Counted from the first letter of the stretch, positions 23,499 through 31,711 are shown. The stretch: DNA of 38,255 nucleotides from Chloroflexota bacterium (GCA_021814145.1 JAKAIY010000017.1:1-38255), one strand, 5' to 3'. Numbers and translations: made by a program. The notes: generated by a model from the sequence alone, not told the origin.

Positions 23499-26126
23499 CT
23501 AACGCTCCTGCCTCGAGCCCTCATTTCCCTGGTCGAGCGGGCGCACCTCGGCGACTTCCAGCCCGTGGCGCACAAACTCCTGCACGACCGGATCCTCTCT
23601 GGCCGCCTGATCGAGGTCGGCAAGGGACGCGGCGCTGGACGCTGGCGGCGCGCTGGACGGAGCGGGCTCAGGCTCCGCCGGGCGCGATGGATTACCGTTG
23701 ACAGCGGCGCGCGGGTCGGGTGGTGGTGATGGAGGCGCACCGCGATAGGCGCCAGAATCCTCTCGCACAGGGCTGGATGGCGCCGGCTCTACAGTGCGCG
23801 ACGGCGCGGGCGCGCGGCGCGCGGGAACGGCGCTCATCCCTGGCTGCGCCTCTCCCGCGAGCACAAAGCGCGCGTGAAAAGGCGTTCCTAGCGTCTGCCC
23901 CAGCGCCCACTCAACCACCTCGCGCTTGGGGTCCTCGCGCAGACTCCTGAGGTGGAAATCGTGTCGCGCGGCCAAGATGAGCGTTGGCGGCGAACCAGGC
24001 TCCAGCCGGAGCGGCTCCGCGTCGTTGAGCAGACCATAGACCGTTGATCCTACGCCGGACCTCTGCTTGCAGACCTTGCGGATTAGCGCCCACTGCCTCC
24101 GCGCCTCCTCAACCCAGTCATGGCCATCCTGCCCAACGGCGGGCGCGGGCTCCTCCACTGGCGCATAATCACCAGTGGAAGCGGGGTCCATCGCAGCGGA
24201 CGCGGCCTGCGCGGGTGGCGCGGCGGGTTCTGTCAAGGTCCCCGCGTCTATCGCCGCCAGGTCCAGCTCCTCGACGGGGCGCTTGGGCTCTGGGCGCGGC
24301 TCCGGACGCGGCGAGGCGGCGCGTGGCGCCTGTGGACGCTGTGGGGGCGCGACCTGCGTGGTGTCAGCGGGTTGCGCCGAAATGGCGAGAGTGGGTGTTA
24401 CACCTCGCCGCACACTGACGCACTCCAGGAACGAGAGCTCCAGCGCGAGCTGAGGCACGGGCAGCCCGTGCGCTGGCCCCTCATTGTGGGTAAACGCGCG
24501 GGCGCTGGCCATTAGCTGCTCCAGAGTGAAGCGCTCCGCCAGCGCGGTGAGGTCGCGCGCCTCATCGCTGGTGTATTCCATCAGATGGGTGAGGTCACCG
24601 CCCGCGCGGGCCAGCATCAACGCGCGCCACTCCTCGGCAAGCTGGCCGTTGAGCTGGCGCAGGTCGGCTCCGCTCGCCACCAGATCATTGATGATCTCCA
24701 GCCCATTAGCCGGGCGATCATCAGCGACACAGGCGATCAGGCGTCGCAGCGCCGTCACGTCGGCCAGGCCCAGCATCGCCCGAGCGCGTTCGAGGTCAAT
24801 CCGCGAGCCACAGAAAGTGATCGCCTGATCGAGCAGACTCAGCGCATCGCGCATACCACCCTGCGCCGCCCGCGCCAGCAACTCGGCGGCCGCTGGCTCC
24901 AGCTCTAGCCCCTCGCCCCTGGCGACATGCTCCAGCCGCGCCACGATGTCGCGTATGCCAAAGCGGCGGAAGTCGAACCGCTGGCAGCGCGAGACGACGG
25001 TGGGCAACACCTTATGCGCCTCAGTTGTCGCCAGCACGAAGATCACATGCGGCGGCGGCTCTTCCAGCGTCTTGAGCAGCGCGTTGAAGGCCGATATCGA
25101 AAGCATGTGACAGTTCGACACGAGCGTATCGCGCACAAAGTAGTTGTGGTTATCGGCGACTTCAAGGTTGTAAACGAACTCTGGCGAGGGAACCTGAACG
25201 ATAGCGCTGACAGCGCTTACACCTAGCCCCCATGCGCCTGTCCTGGAATAGGCTCTCTCTCCACTCTGGTATCGCGCTGGACCCCGCACAAGATTGCCCA
25301 GCGGCTTGACCTTATAATCGAGGCGCGCACTCCGCGCGCGCCCGCGCGCCAGGCGCAAATGGCCGCGCATGGCGTTCCCTGCCAGGTCGAGGCTCCCATT
25401 ACCAGGGGCGGCTCCCATGATAACCATCCGCTGGCCCTGCGATATCCGCTCGCGATTGGTATATACGAACTGGCCTACCTCAAGATGTCCCGCGCAGACC
25501 TGCCCCTGGGGGGTGTAGAATTTATGATTAATGGTGCAGACAATTGAGCGGTTATTGTCGAAAGTTACCTTTACCGTGGGAACCGTCGCGGGCTTCTTCA
25601 TATGCCGGACAATAGGTTTGGGCTCAATTGCGCCTGTATGGGTGTTATAAGACAGGACCTCGCCTTGCCATTGAGACTCAACGAGTTTTCCTATTGGTTG
25701 CTGCGAACCATCCGCTAGCGTCACCAACTCTCCATAACTGAAACATTCGTCCACCACATATACCTTATAGTGACCGCCAACGCCTAGCATGTTGACGTTC
25801 TCGCGGATGTCACGAATGTTGTCCACGCCAGTGTTGGAGGCGGCGTCAATTTCGATTACGTCGGGCGATCGGCCTGAGGTAATCTCCTGGCAGGAGAGGC
25901 AGTTGTTGCAGGGTTCACCATCCTGAGGGTTCTGGCAGTTGATGGCCTTGGCGAGCAGGCGCGCGACGCTGGTCTTGCCTGTGCCACGCGGCCCGCAGAA
26001 GAGATAGGCGTGCGCCAGCCGTCTCTCACGCACAGCGTTGAGCAGCGTGCGAACAACCGCCTCCTGACCGATGAGATCGGAGAAGGTCTGTGAGCGCCAT
26101 TTGCGGTACAGGGATTGCGACGCCAT
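23499..26126 (-). CDS. dnaX: DNA polymerase III subunit gamma/tau, interrupted by an intein
   Basis: An 875-residue precursor, about 664 residues after splicing. DnaX is the AAA+ motor of the clamp loader. Walker A is 'GPRGTGKTS' at 45-53. The zinc-binding cysteines are Cys64, Cys73, Cys76 and Cys79. The Walker B motif is split by the intein at 'VVDE' (residue 127) and resumes 'CHMLSISAFNALLKTLEEPP' at 339. Sensor 1 ('FVLATTEAHK') and the arginine-finger 'VSRCQRFDFRR' follow. After the clamp-loader domain comes a Pro/Ala-rich linker and a C-terminal domain ('HDWVEEARRQWALIRKVCKQ'). No slippery A-run for a tau/gamma frameshift is evident. Upstream are a tandem repeat and the SRP RNA. The partner gene begins 4 bp downstream. 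Confidence 0.97.
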   Translation of the reverse strand: MASQSLYRKWRSQTFSDLIGQEAVVRTLLNAVRERRLAHAYLFCGPRGTGKTSVARLLAKAINCQNPQDGEPCNNCLSCQEITSGRSPDVIEIDAASNTGVDNIRDIRENVNMLGVGGHYKVYVVDECFSYGELVTLADGSQQPIGKLVESQWQGEVLSYNTHTGAIEPKPIVRHMKKPATVPTVKVTFDNNRSIVCTINHKFYTPQGQVCAGHLEVGQFVYTNRERISQGQRMVIMGAAPGNGSLDLAGNAMRGHLRLARGRARSARLDYKVKPLGNLVRGPARYQSGERAYSRTGAWGLGVSAVSAIVQVPSPEFVYNLEVADNHNYFVRDTLVSNCHMLSISAFNALLKTLEEPPPHVIFVLATTEAHKVLPTVVSRCQRFDFRRFGIRDIVARLEHVARGEGLELEPAAAELLARAAQGGMRDALSLLDQAITFCGSRIDLERARAMLGLADVTALRRLIACVADDRPANGLEIINDLVASGADLRQLNGQLAEEWRALMLARAGGDLTHLMEYTSDEARDLTALAERFTLEQLMASARAFTHNEGPAHGLPVPQLALELSFLECVSVRRGVTPTLAISAQPADTTQVAPPQRPQAPRAASPRPEPRPEPKRPVEELDLAAIDAGTLTEPAAPPAQAASAAMDPASTGDYAPVEEPAPAVGQDGHDWVEEARRQWALIRKVCKQRSGVGSTVYGLLNDAEPLRLEPGSPPTLILAARHDFHLRSLREDPKREVVEWALGQTLGTPFHARFVLAGEAQPGMSAVPARRAPAPSRTVEPAPSSPVREDSGAYRGAPPSPPPDPRAAVNGNPSRPAEPEPAPSSAPPASSAASLADLDQAAREDPVVQEFVRHGLEVAEVRPLDQGNEGSRQER
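25113..25745 (-). other. Intein in DnaX (211 aa, no endonuclease domain seen)
   Basis: Residues 128-338 of the precursor form a protein-splicing element. Block A is 'CFSYGELVTLADGS' with nucleophile Cys128. Block B contains 'VCTINHKFYT' with the TxxH motif. Block F is 'VYNLEVADNHNYF'. Block G is 'DTLVSN' followed by Cys339 of the C-extein. The usual penultimate His is Ser here. Between blocks B and F are about 110 residues with a basic Arg/Gly/Ala-rich stretch and neither LAGLIDADG nor HNH motifs, so this looks like a mini-intein or an endonuclease-decayed one. The splicing blocks are visibly more A/T-rich than surrounding dnaX, while the linker is G/C-rich. The DnaX Walker B insertion site is one I recall for cyanobacterial DnaX inteins. 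Confidence 0.93.
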
Positions 26127-26136
26127 CGCTCGCCTC

Positions 26137-26160
26137 AGCTCAATAGCTCAATAGCTCAAT
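26137..26160. repeat. Triple 8-bp tandem repeat upstream of dnaX
   Basis: Three perfect copies of AGCTCAAT (ATTGAGCT on the dnaX strand) lie immediately upstream of the dnaX ribosome-binding region. The dnaX ATG is at 26126-26124, so the repeat ends about 11 nt before the start. Slippage would change leader length in 8-bp steps. Confidence 0.85.
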
Positions 26161-26326
26161 GCGCCACGCGCGGCGCACGTATCTCGCAGAGATTAATACG
26201 AAGAGGACGGCTGCCAGGCGCCACGCGAGGGACTCTGTCAGCTCTCGCGGCGCGGACGCGTGTGGAGGTCTGGAAAGAATGTGGAAATGAGGAATGATGC
26301 GGTCGCGCACCCACCGTCGGTTCGCA

Positions 26327-26573
26327 TCTGCCAGCTCCTGTTACTCTCCGACTCAGACCCGGCGGTTCCGCGGCGCCCACAGTGATCCACTTACCGCTGC
26401 TTCGTTCCCGACCTGACGGGGTTCGCAGATGTATGTCGCGCGGGGACCGGATCCTCATAATCATCAAGCACGAACAGAACTGGGTCGACGCAACTCTCGG
26501 GTGGGAGTTCAGCCTTGCCTACGGAGCGTTTCAAGTACAGGGTAGCCCCAACTCCCCACCTAGCGCGACCTGG
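26327..26573 (-). ncRNA. ffs: Signal recognition particle RNA, large bacterial type
   Basis: On the minus strand, helix 8 carries the diagnostic 'GTCAGGTC-GGGAAC-GAAGCAGC': the GGAA tetraloop and asymmetric loop that bind the Ffh M domain. The loop-closing pair is G-C rather than the usual C-G. Toward the 5' end, 'GCTAGGTGGGGAGTT', 'CCCTGTACTTGAAA' and 'AAGGCTGAACTCCCACCCGAG' match the Alu domain of long SRP RNAs of the Bacillus/Thermus kind. Helix 5 strands pair across the middle, and the terminal CCAG / CTGG can close the molecule. Length is about 247 nt; ends are estimated from the promoter and pairing. It lies directly upstream of dnaX, a known arrangement. Confidence 0.93.
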
Positions 26574-26577
26574 CCTC

Positions 26578-26606
26578 AGTGTACCCCAGCGACGCCGCCG
26601 CGTCAA
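26578..26606 (-). promoter_or_regulatory. Promoter of the SRP RNA gene
   Basis: On the minus strand, TTGACG (26606-26601) and TACACT (26583-26578) are separated by 17 bp. Start of transcription is expected near 26571, matching the inferred RNA 5' end. Readthrough may also supply dnaX, since the sequence after the RNA lacks a strong terminator. Confidence 0.78.
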
Positions 26607-26644
26607 ACGTGGCCGGACTGGCTAGCGACGCCCGCGGCAAGGAA

Positions 26645-26674
26645 TAGACGGCGTGGAGCGCCGTCCATTATACT
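26645..26674 (+). promoter_or_regulatory. Candidate promoter of the GT-C-like membrane protein gene
   Basis: TAGACG (26645-26650) and TATACT (26669-26674) are 18 bp apart on the plus strand. A start near 26681 would leave a leader of about 60 nt before the GTG at 26744. It is back to back with the SRP RNA promoter. Confidence 0.55.
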
Positions 26675-26743
26675 TACCAGGTGGCTTGGGGAGGCCCTCA
26701 GATTCAGCGTCAGTGGGAGCGCCAGGGCCACCAGGAGAGACGC

Positions 26744-28150
26744 GTGAACGATGAAAAAAGAGCGCGGCGACTCGTGCGCGCGCTTGGACGTCTGCCTCAG
26801 CGGACGCCGCCCGCGCTGATCGCGCTGGTAGCGGGCGTCGTCACGCTGAGCCTCTCCTTCTGGCTGGCGAATATCAAGGGCATGAATGGGTTCGACGCCT
26901 CCTTGCAGGCCATTGGGCGTCTCACTACACTGCTGCTTGCTTATGTTTGCTTTGGCCTCGCCCTCGCGCGCGAGACACCCGCGCTTGTACGCCGTGTCGC
27001 GCCGCTGCTCTTCTGGCCTTTGCTGCTCTGGGCGCTCTGGACGGCGCCACAAGGGCTGCTGGTCATGGCGCGCGAGTGGCCCCGGACACTGGCCAGCCCG
27101 CTGCTCTATGGCAGTGACGCCCTCTTCGACGCGCACTATAACGCCTGGCTGGTCCTCCACGAGCAAAATCCCTATGTGGGGCAGCGGCTCACCGGCCTCT
27201 CCGGCTACTTCCACGTCATCGCCTATACGCCCATAGCGCGCGGTTCATTCGCCAGCCCGCGCGCGACGCCAAGCGCGCATGCCTTGCATCTGATCTACAA
27301 CCAATTCGCGCGCGACCCCAGCCACCCGCCAGCTGAGATTGATCCGCGCGTGACGCATAGCTACCCGGCTGGCTCGTTTCTGCTGGTGATCCCGGCTGTA
27401 TGGGCCGGATTGCCCAGCATAGCGCCCACCTTCGTTGTCGCGCTTGTCACGATCTGGCTCGCGCTCGTCGTGGCCGCTCCATCAGCCTGGCGCTGGCTGG
27501 CCATCCTTGCCCCGCTGCTAATGGTCAGCGGGTTGCGACAGGTTGGAGGTGGCGATTTTGAGATCCTGCCGCTCGCGCTGACGCTGGGAGCCTGGCTGGC
27601 GCGTGACCGGCGCTGGCTCTCGGCGCCGCTGCTGGGGTTGGCGGCGGCGACCAAGCAGACGGCATGGCTCGCCGCGCCCTTCTATCTCTTGTGGATATGG
27701 CGCGCATACGGCCCACGCGAGGCGCTGCGCCGGGGCGCGATCACCGCTGGCGTCTTTACACTGGTCAACCTGCCATGGATCCTGCTCAGCCCGCGCGAGT
27801 GGCTGGCAAGCGCGCTTCTGCCCGTCAGTCTTCCTCTCCTGCCCGATGGCGCTGGGGTGATTGGGCTGTCCGCCCAGGGCGGGCTGCCGTTCGCTCCCTC
27901 CTGGGTCTATCCACTCCTGGAGATCACCGCGCTTATCGCGCTGCTCACCCTGGCCTGGCGGCTTTGGAAGCGCGCGCCTTTCCTGGCGATGGTTCTGCCG
28001 CTGGCGCCTGTGCTGCTGGCGTGGCGCTCGCCGGAGCGGTATTACGATTTGCTCCCCCTCGCCGCGCTGGCGGCGTTCCTGCTCACCCTGACAGCGACGC
28101 GCCCGCGCAAGTCGTCCTTTGAGGGAGCGACCAGCGCGGGCGCGAGTTGA
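26744..28150 (+). CDS. Polytopic membrane protein, DUF2029/GT-C glycosyltransferase-like
   Basis: A 468-residue integral membrane protein with about eleven hydrophobic segments. After the first helix, a soluble loop contains 'SDALFDAHYNAWLVLHEQNP' and 'HVIAYTPIA', followed by 'THSYPAGSFLLVIPAVWAGL'. This pattern (acidic residues after TM1 and a 'YPP/SYPAG' stretch) resembles GT87/DUF2029 polyprenyl-phosphate-sugar mannosyltransferases. 'AAATKQTAWLAAPFYLLW' also fits that family. Such enzymes add sugars from lipid donors at the outer face of the membrane. GTG 26744 is chosen over an earlier in-frame start because AGGAGAG lies 5-6 nt upstream. Donor and acceptor are unknown. Confidence 0.65.
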   Translation: MNDEKRARRLVRALGRLPQRTPPALIALVAGVVTLSLSFWLANIKGMNGFDASLQAIGRLTTLLLAYVCFGLALARETPALVRRVAPLLFWPLLLWALWTAPQGLLVMAREWPRTLASPLLYGSDALFDAHYNAWLVLHEQNPYVGQRLTGLSGYFHVIAYTPIARGSFASPRATPSAHALHLIYNQFARDPSHPPAEIDPRVTHSYPAGSFLLVIPAVWAGLPSIAPTFVVALVTIWLALVVAAPSAWRWLAILAPLLMVSGLRQVGGGDFEILPLALTLGAWLARDRRWLSAPLLGLAAATKQTAWLAAPFYLLWIWRAYGPREALRRGAITAGVFTLVNLPWILLSPREWLASALLPVSLPLLPDGAGVIGLSAQGGLPFAPSWVYPLLEITALIALLTLAWRLWKRAPFLAMVLPLAPVLLAWRSPERYYDLLPLAALAAFLLTLTATRPRKSSFEGATSAGAS

Positions 28151-28172
28151 GCAATGCGCGAACGCGTGACTA

Positions 28173-28760
28173 CTACGCGGCCATCGCGAACACAGGCAGA
28201 TTCCACTTGCCGCCCGACACAGCGGACAGGATGCCTGCCAGCGCCGTGTACCACGCCAGGATGGCAGTGATGATGCCGACCCAGCCACCCAGCTGTGACA
28301 TGCTCGAATTGGCGGTCAGCGCCCCAACCGTCAGCAGCAGGAAGGTGAGGGTCAGCGCGGCGAACACCGCGACCAACGCGCCATTGATGCGGAACGTGCC
28401 AAGGAACATGATTGCGGTGAAGATCGTCCAGCCGAGCAGGTAGAAGCCAATCCCTGTATCCGTCGGGCCTGTTTTCAGACCAAGGCCAACGCCAAAGCCA
28501 GGAATGAGAAGCGCGGCGAAGGAGAGCCAGAAAGCGCCATAGGAAGTAAACGCGGTAGCCCCGAAGGTGTTGCCCGAGCGGAACTCCCACATACCAGCGG
28601 CGAACTGGGCGATGCCGCCATAGAACACTGCCAGGCCGATGACAACGGTTTCTTCGTTGCCTTTGAGAATGCCCGCGTTAACGCAGCTGAGGAAGAAGGT
28701 GGTCAGAGCGAAGCCGCAGAGACCAAGGGGACCAGGATTCGCGATCTTGACTTCAGACAC
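28173..28760 (-). CDS. satP: Acetate/succinate transporter of the GPR1/FUN34/YaaH family
   Basis: A 195-residue membrane protein with six hydrophobic helices. The family signature is 'NPGPLGLCGFALTTFFLS' at 8-25 (NPAPLGL type). The N-terminal half has 'FYGGIAQFAAGMWEFRSGN', and 'FWLSFAALLIPGFG' follows, both typical of SatP/AceTr channels that take up acetate or succinate with protons. GTG 28760 is preceded by AGGAG. The gene is divergent from acetyl-CoA synthetase, so uptake and activation of acetate are probably regulated from the shared interval. Its stop lies 22 bp from the convergent membrane-protein gene. Confidence 0.92.
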   Translation of the reverse strand: MSEVKIANPGPLGLCGFALTTFFLSCVNAGILKGNEETVVIGLAVFYGGIAQFAAGMWEFRSGNTFGATAFTSYGAFWLSFAALLIPGFGVGLGLKTGPTDTGIGFYLLGWTIFTAIMFLGTFRINGALVAVFAALTLTFLLLTVGALTANSSMSQLGGWVGIITAILAWYTALAGILSAVSGGKWNLPVFAMAA

Positions 28761-28859
28761 GATGATGACTCCTCTCGAGGACTGGGAGGCAGCTCTGTCT
28801 CCAGGTCATACAAAGCGAGGCGGGCGGCGACATGCCGCTGGTCTCTTCACGAGAGTCAG

Positions 28860-28909
28860 GCGCAGGCTTACTCCTGCGCGTCCGTCGAGCGCGGAGGGAC
28901 TATCCGCGC
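28860..28909 (-). promoter_or_regulatory. Stacked hairpins in the satP leader
   Basis: Two perfect 7-bp stems lie 9 nt apart: GCGCAGG / CCTGCGC (28860-28866, 28873-28879; 6-nt loop) and GCGCGGA / TCCGCGC (28889-28895, 28903-28909; 7-nt loop). A weaker CTCT / AGAG stem lies alongside (28843-28855). They are 80-150 nt upstream of the satP start and would sit in its 5' leader. They match no riboswitch class that I recognise. Confidence 0.45.
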
Positions 28910-29133
28910 GTTCCTCCTTTCACAAGTGTCTGGCTGCGATGATAAGTCCGCGTGGTTTATGGCCACAGCCGCGCGGGCGGAAAGGCTCGCGGCGGCTGGC
29001 GCCACTGGGTCTGGGTGTCAGGCCGCATGGCGCTTCCTGACAGTCAGGTATCCACGCTTGCCTCGTGTCACGATATAAACTCACTGAGAACTGATGCAGC
29101 AAGGCAAGCGCCAATTCACTGGTCTGAGGCCAG

Positions 29134-29189
29134 TGTAACATAAGAAAACGTGAGCTGGAATAGCAATCAGCGCATTGTGACATAAAATC
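29134..29189 (+). promoter_or_regulatory. Paired direct repeat upstream of acs
   Basis: TGTAACATAAGAAA (29134-29147) and TGTGACATAAAATC (29176-29189) share TGT(A/G)ACATAA. They are offset by 42 bp, four helical turns, so both face the same side of the DNA. This is a plausible tandem binding site for an activator or repressor of acs and/or satP. Confidence 0.4.
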
Positions 29190-29307
29190 TGATAGAATGC
29201 GAGCGACGAGCGCGCCATGAGAGCGCGCCCGCGCTGTTCCGTCACTGTAGCGTAAAGCGGCGCCACCAGCGGAGGCAAGGCGCCGCGCCAGTGCGAAGGG
29301 GGCAAGC

Positions 29308-31290
29308 ATGTCAGCTCCTCAGGGATCATCCGAGCAGTCATCTACCATTGACGCGCTGCTTCAGGAGACCCGGCGGTTCCCTCCATCCGCGGAGTTTACC
29401 GCCAACGCGAATGTGCGTGATCCATCCGTCTATCAACGGGCTAAAGATGATCCCGAAGGGTTCTGGGCGGAGGCCGCGAACCGGCTGGACTGGTTCCAGC
29501 GCTGGGAAAAAGTGCTCGAGTGGGATGCCCCGTGGGCCAAGTGGTACGTCGGCGGCAAGCTGAACGCCTCGTATAACGCCGTAGACCGCCACGTGAAGAC
29601 CTGGCGTCGCAACAAGGCCGCCATCATCTGGGAAGGCGAGCCAGGCGACAGCCGCGTCCTCACCTACCGCGACCTCTACCGTGAGGTCAACACATTCGCC
29701 GCTGTGCTCAAAGAGCTTGGCGTGAGCAAGGGTGATCGGGTCGCGTTCTACATGCCGATGATCCCCGAACTGGCTATCGGCCTGCTCGCTTGCGCCCGCA
29801 TCGGCGCCCCGCACACTGTGATCTTCGGTGGATTCAGTTCCGAGGCTCTCCGCGACCGCTGCAACGACTCCGGCGCCAAGCTCGTCGTGACCGCTGATGG
29901 TGGCTGGCGGCGCGGCAATGTCGTCCCACTGAAGGACACGACCGATGCGGCGGTGGCCGAGACGCCGACTGTCGAGCACGTGCTCGTCGTCCAGCGCGTT
30001 GGCCCTTCCGTGCGCGAAGTCACCATGCAAGAAGGGCGCGACATCTGGTATCACGAGATGGCCGCCAAGGTCGGGCGCAAGATCATCGAGCCAGAGCCGC
30101 TCGACAGCGAGCACCCGCTCTATATCATGTACACCTCAGGCACGACGGGCAAACCGAAAGGCCAGTTGCACACGACCGGCGGCTACCTGGTCGGCGCGTC
30201 GCTGACGCACGAGTGGATCTTCGACCTGAAAGAAGATGACATCTACTGGTGCACAGCGGACATCGGCTGGGTAACAGGCCACAGCTACATCGTCTACGGC
30301 CCGTTCACCAACGGCGCGAGCGTTGTGATGTATGAGGGCGCGCCTGACTTCCCCGACAAGGACCGTTTCTGGGATATTGTCGAGAAGTATGGCGTCACGA
30401 TCCTGTACACCGCGCCTACCTCGATCCGTACCTTCATGCGCTGGGGTGAACAATATCCCGCGATGCACGACCTTTCGACGCTGCGGGTGATGGGTACCGT
30501 CGGCGAGCCGATCAACCCTGAAGCGTGGATGTGGTACAACGAGCACATCGGCCACGGTCGCGCCCCAATCGTGGATACGTGGTGGCAGACCGAGACCGGC
30601 ATGATCTTGATCACACCGCTGCCGGGCATCGTCGCCACCAAGCCTGGCTCGGGAACCTTCCCCTTCCCTGGCATCGAGGCGGATATCCTTGACGAAGCGG
30701 GCAACCCTGTGCCCGTCAACACTGGTGGCAACCTGGTCATTAAGCGCCCCTGGCCCGCCATGTCGCGCACGATCTGGGGTGACCCGGAACGCTACAAGCG
30801 CACGTACTGGGAGCGCTATCCTGGCCTGTATCTGACTGGCGATGGAGCCCGGCGCGACGAGGACGGCTACTACTGGCTGCTGGGTCGCGTGGATGACGTG
30901 CTCAACGTCTCTGGACACCGCATCGGCACGATGGAGGTCGAAAGCGCGCTCGTCAGTCATCCCGCCGTAGCCGAGGCCGCTGTCATTGGCGCCAGCGACC
31001 CACTCACTGGTCAGGCGATCGTCGCGTTCGTCACTCCGCGCTCCGGGCAATCGCCCAACGACGCGCTGCAAGCCGACCTGCGCGAGCATGTCGTCAAGCA
31101 TATCGGCGCGCTGGCCCGGCCCAAGAAGATCTACTTCACGACTGAGCTGCCCAAGACCCGCAGCGCCAAGATCATGCGCCGCCTGCTGCGCGACATCGCT
31201 GAGGGGCGTGTGCTGGGTGACACCACCACGCTGCTCGATCCGAACATCGTCTCGCAGATCAAGGAGCAGTACGAGTCTACCGAGGGCTAG
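29308..31290 (+). CDS. acs: Acetyl-CoA synthetase (AMP-forming)
   Basis: A 660-residue acyl-adenylate enzyme converting acetate, ATP and CoA into acetyl-CoA, AMP and PPi. The P-loop-like motif is '[11 protein letters not shown]' at 275-285. '[18 protein letters not shown]' is the acetate-specific core of Acs. 'WWQTETG', '[15 protein letters not shown]' and '[15 protein letters not shown]' are the adenylate-binding and hinge motifs. Catalytic Lys621 in 'TRSAKIMRR' is the residue acetylated in bacterial Acs to switch the enzyme off. Length matches the family (about 650). ATG 29308 follows GGGGG. It is paired divergently with the SatP-type transporter, giving an acetate uptake and activation module. 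Confidence 0.97.
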   Translation: MSAPQGSSEQSSTIDALLQETRRFPPSAEFTANANVRDPSVYQRAKDDPEGFWAEAANRLDWFQRWEKVLEWDAPWAKWYVGGKLNASYNAVDRHVKTWRRNKAAIIWEGEPGDSRVLTYRDLYREVNTFAAVLKELGVSKGDRVAFYMPMIPELAIGLLACARIGAPHTVIFGGFSSEALRDRCNDSGAKLVVTADGGWRRGNVVPLKDTTDAAVAETPTVEHVLVVQRVGPSVREVTMQEGRDIWYHEMAAKVGRKIIEPEPLDSEHPLYIMYTSGTTGKPKGQLHTTGGYLVGASLTHEWIFDLKEDDIYWCTADIGWVTGHSYIVYGPFTNGASVVMYEGAPDFPDKDRFWDIVEKYGVTILYTAPTSIRTFMRWGEQYPAMHDLSTLRVMGTVGEPINPEAWMWYNEHIGHGRAPIVDTWWQTETGMILITPLPGIVATKPGSGTFPFPGIEADILDEAGNPVPVNTGGNLVIKRPWPAMSRTIWGDPERYKRTYWERYPGLYLTGDGARRDEDGYYWLLGRVDDVLNVSGHRIGTMEVESALVSHPAVAEAAVIGASDPLTGQAIVAFVTPRSGQSPNDALQADLREHVVKHIGALARPKKIYFTTELPKTRSAKIMRRLLRDIAEGRVLGDTTTLLDPNIVSQIKEQYESTEG

Positions 31291-31343
31291 TTCGGATGGG
31301 TTCCCGCTAACCCGAAACCCTGGCGAACTAGCGAGGTCCGCGT

Positions 31344-31400
31344 CTGGAAGCGGTGGCAGGGCATTTCCTCGCCACTGTTTCCAGGCGCGTTTTCATTTTT
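31344..31400 (+). terminator. Terminator after acs
   Basis: A 14-bp stem with two wobble pairs (CTGGAAGCGGTGGC at 31344-31357 with GCCACTGTTTCCAG at 31371-31384) and a 13-nt loop is followed by T-rich sequence ending TTTTCATTTTT at about 31390-31400. It lies about 55 bp after the acs stop. Confidence 0.75.
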
Positions 31401-31711
31401 CCCGATCGCCGTGCGCAGATGTGATGTGATCGCGAGAGATCCAAAGTCCGGAATCCTCCCGCCGCCATCCACGCCTGATGAGATGACTGGAACAAGCGCA
31501 TGGCCTCGGCCATGAACCGCCACGAGAGCGATTCCAGAAAGTGAGGGGCGGAGTGCGCGATTATCGAGCGCGGCGGCTTTATGGGCATTCTCAGCCCGCG
31601 CCAACATGGCCGCCTCAGCGCAACACACCAGGGGCTATATGCCAGCATCAACGTGAGAGCGCGCGGTAAAGTTGAGGAGGTACAGCCAGAAACAGCGCGA
31701 AAGAGGTTTTC
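31401..31711. other. Gene-free interval upstream of the MFS gene
   Basis: Short open frames on both strands (one about 107 aa on the minus strand) have no recognisable family and no good ribosome site. I take the interval as non-coding, presumably with the MFS promoter, which I could not pinpoint. Confidence 0.45.

Larger units (their letters stand above)
28761..29307. other. Divergent regulatory interval between satP and acs
   Basis: This stretch of 547 bp has no convincing gene. On the satP side it holds consecutive hairpins (28843-28909). On the acs side it holds a hairpin CACTGG / CCAGTG (29117-29135), a pair of direct repeats, and A/T-rich DNA at 29134-29200 where the acs promoter is expected. 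I could not fix an unambiguous -35/-10 pair. The acs ribosome site is the GGGGG just before ATG 29308. Confidence 0.5.

Noticed and set aside
23499-26126. Programmed frameshift giving gamma and tau from dnaX
   Set aside because: No A-rich slippery heptamer with a nearby stem was seen in the clamp-loader/linker boundary.
31287-31651. Minus-strand frames of 107-113 aa between acs and the MFS gene
   Set aside because: No recognisable family, no good ribosome site, and one spans the acs terminator.
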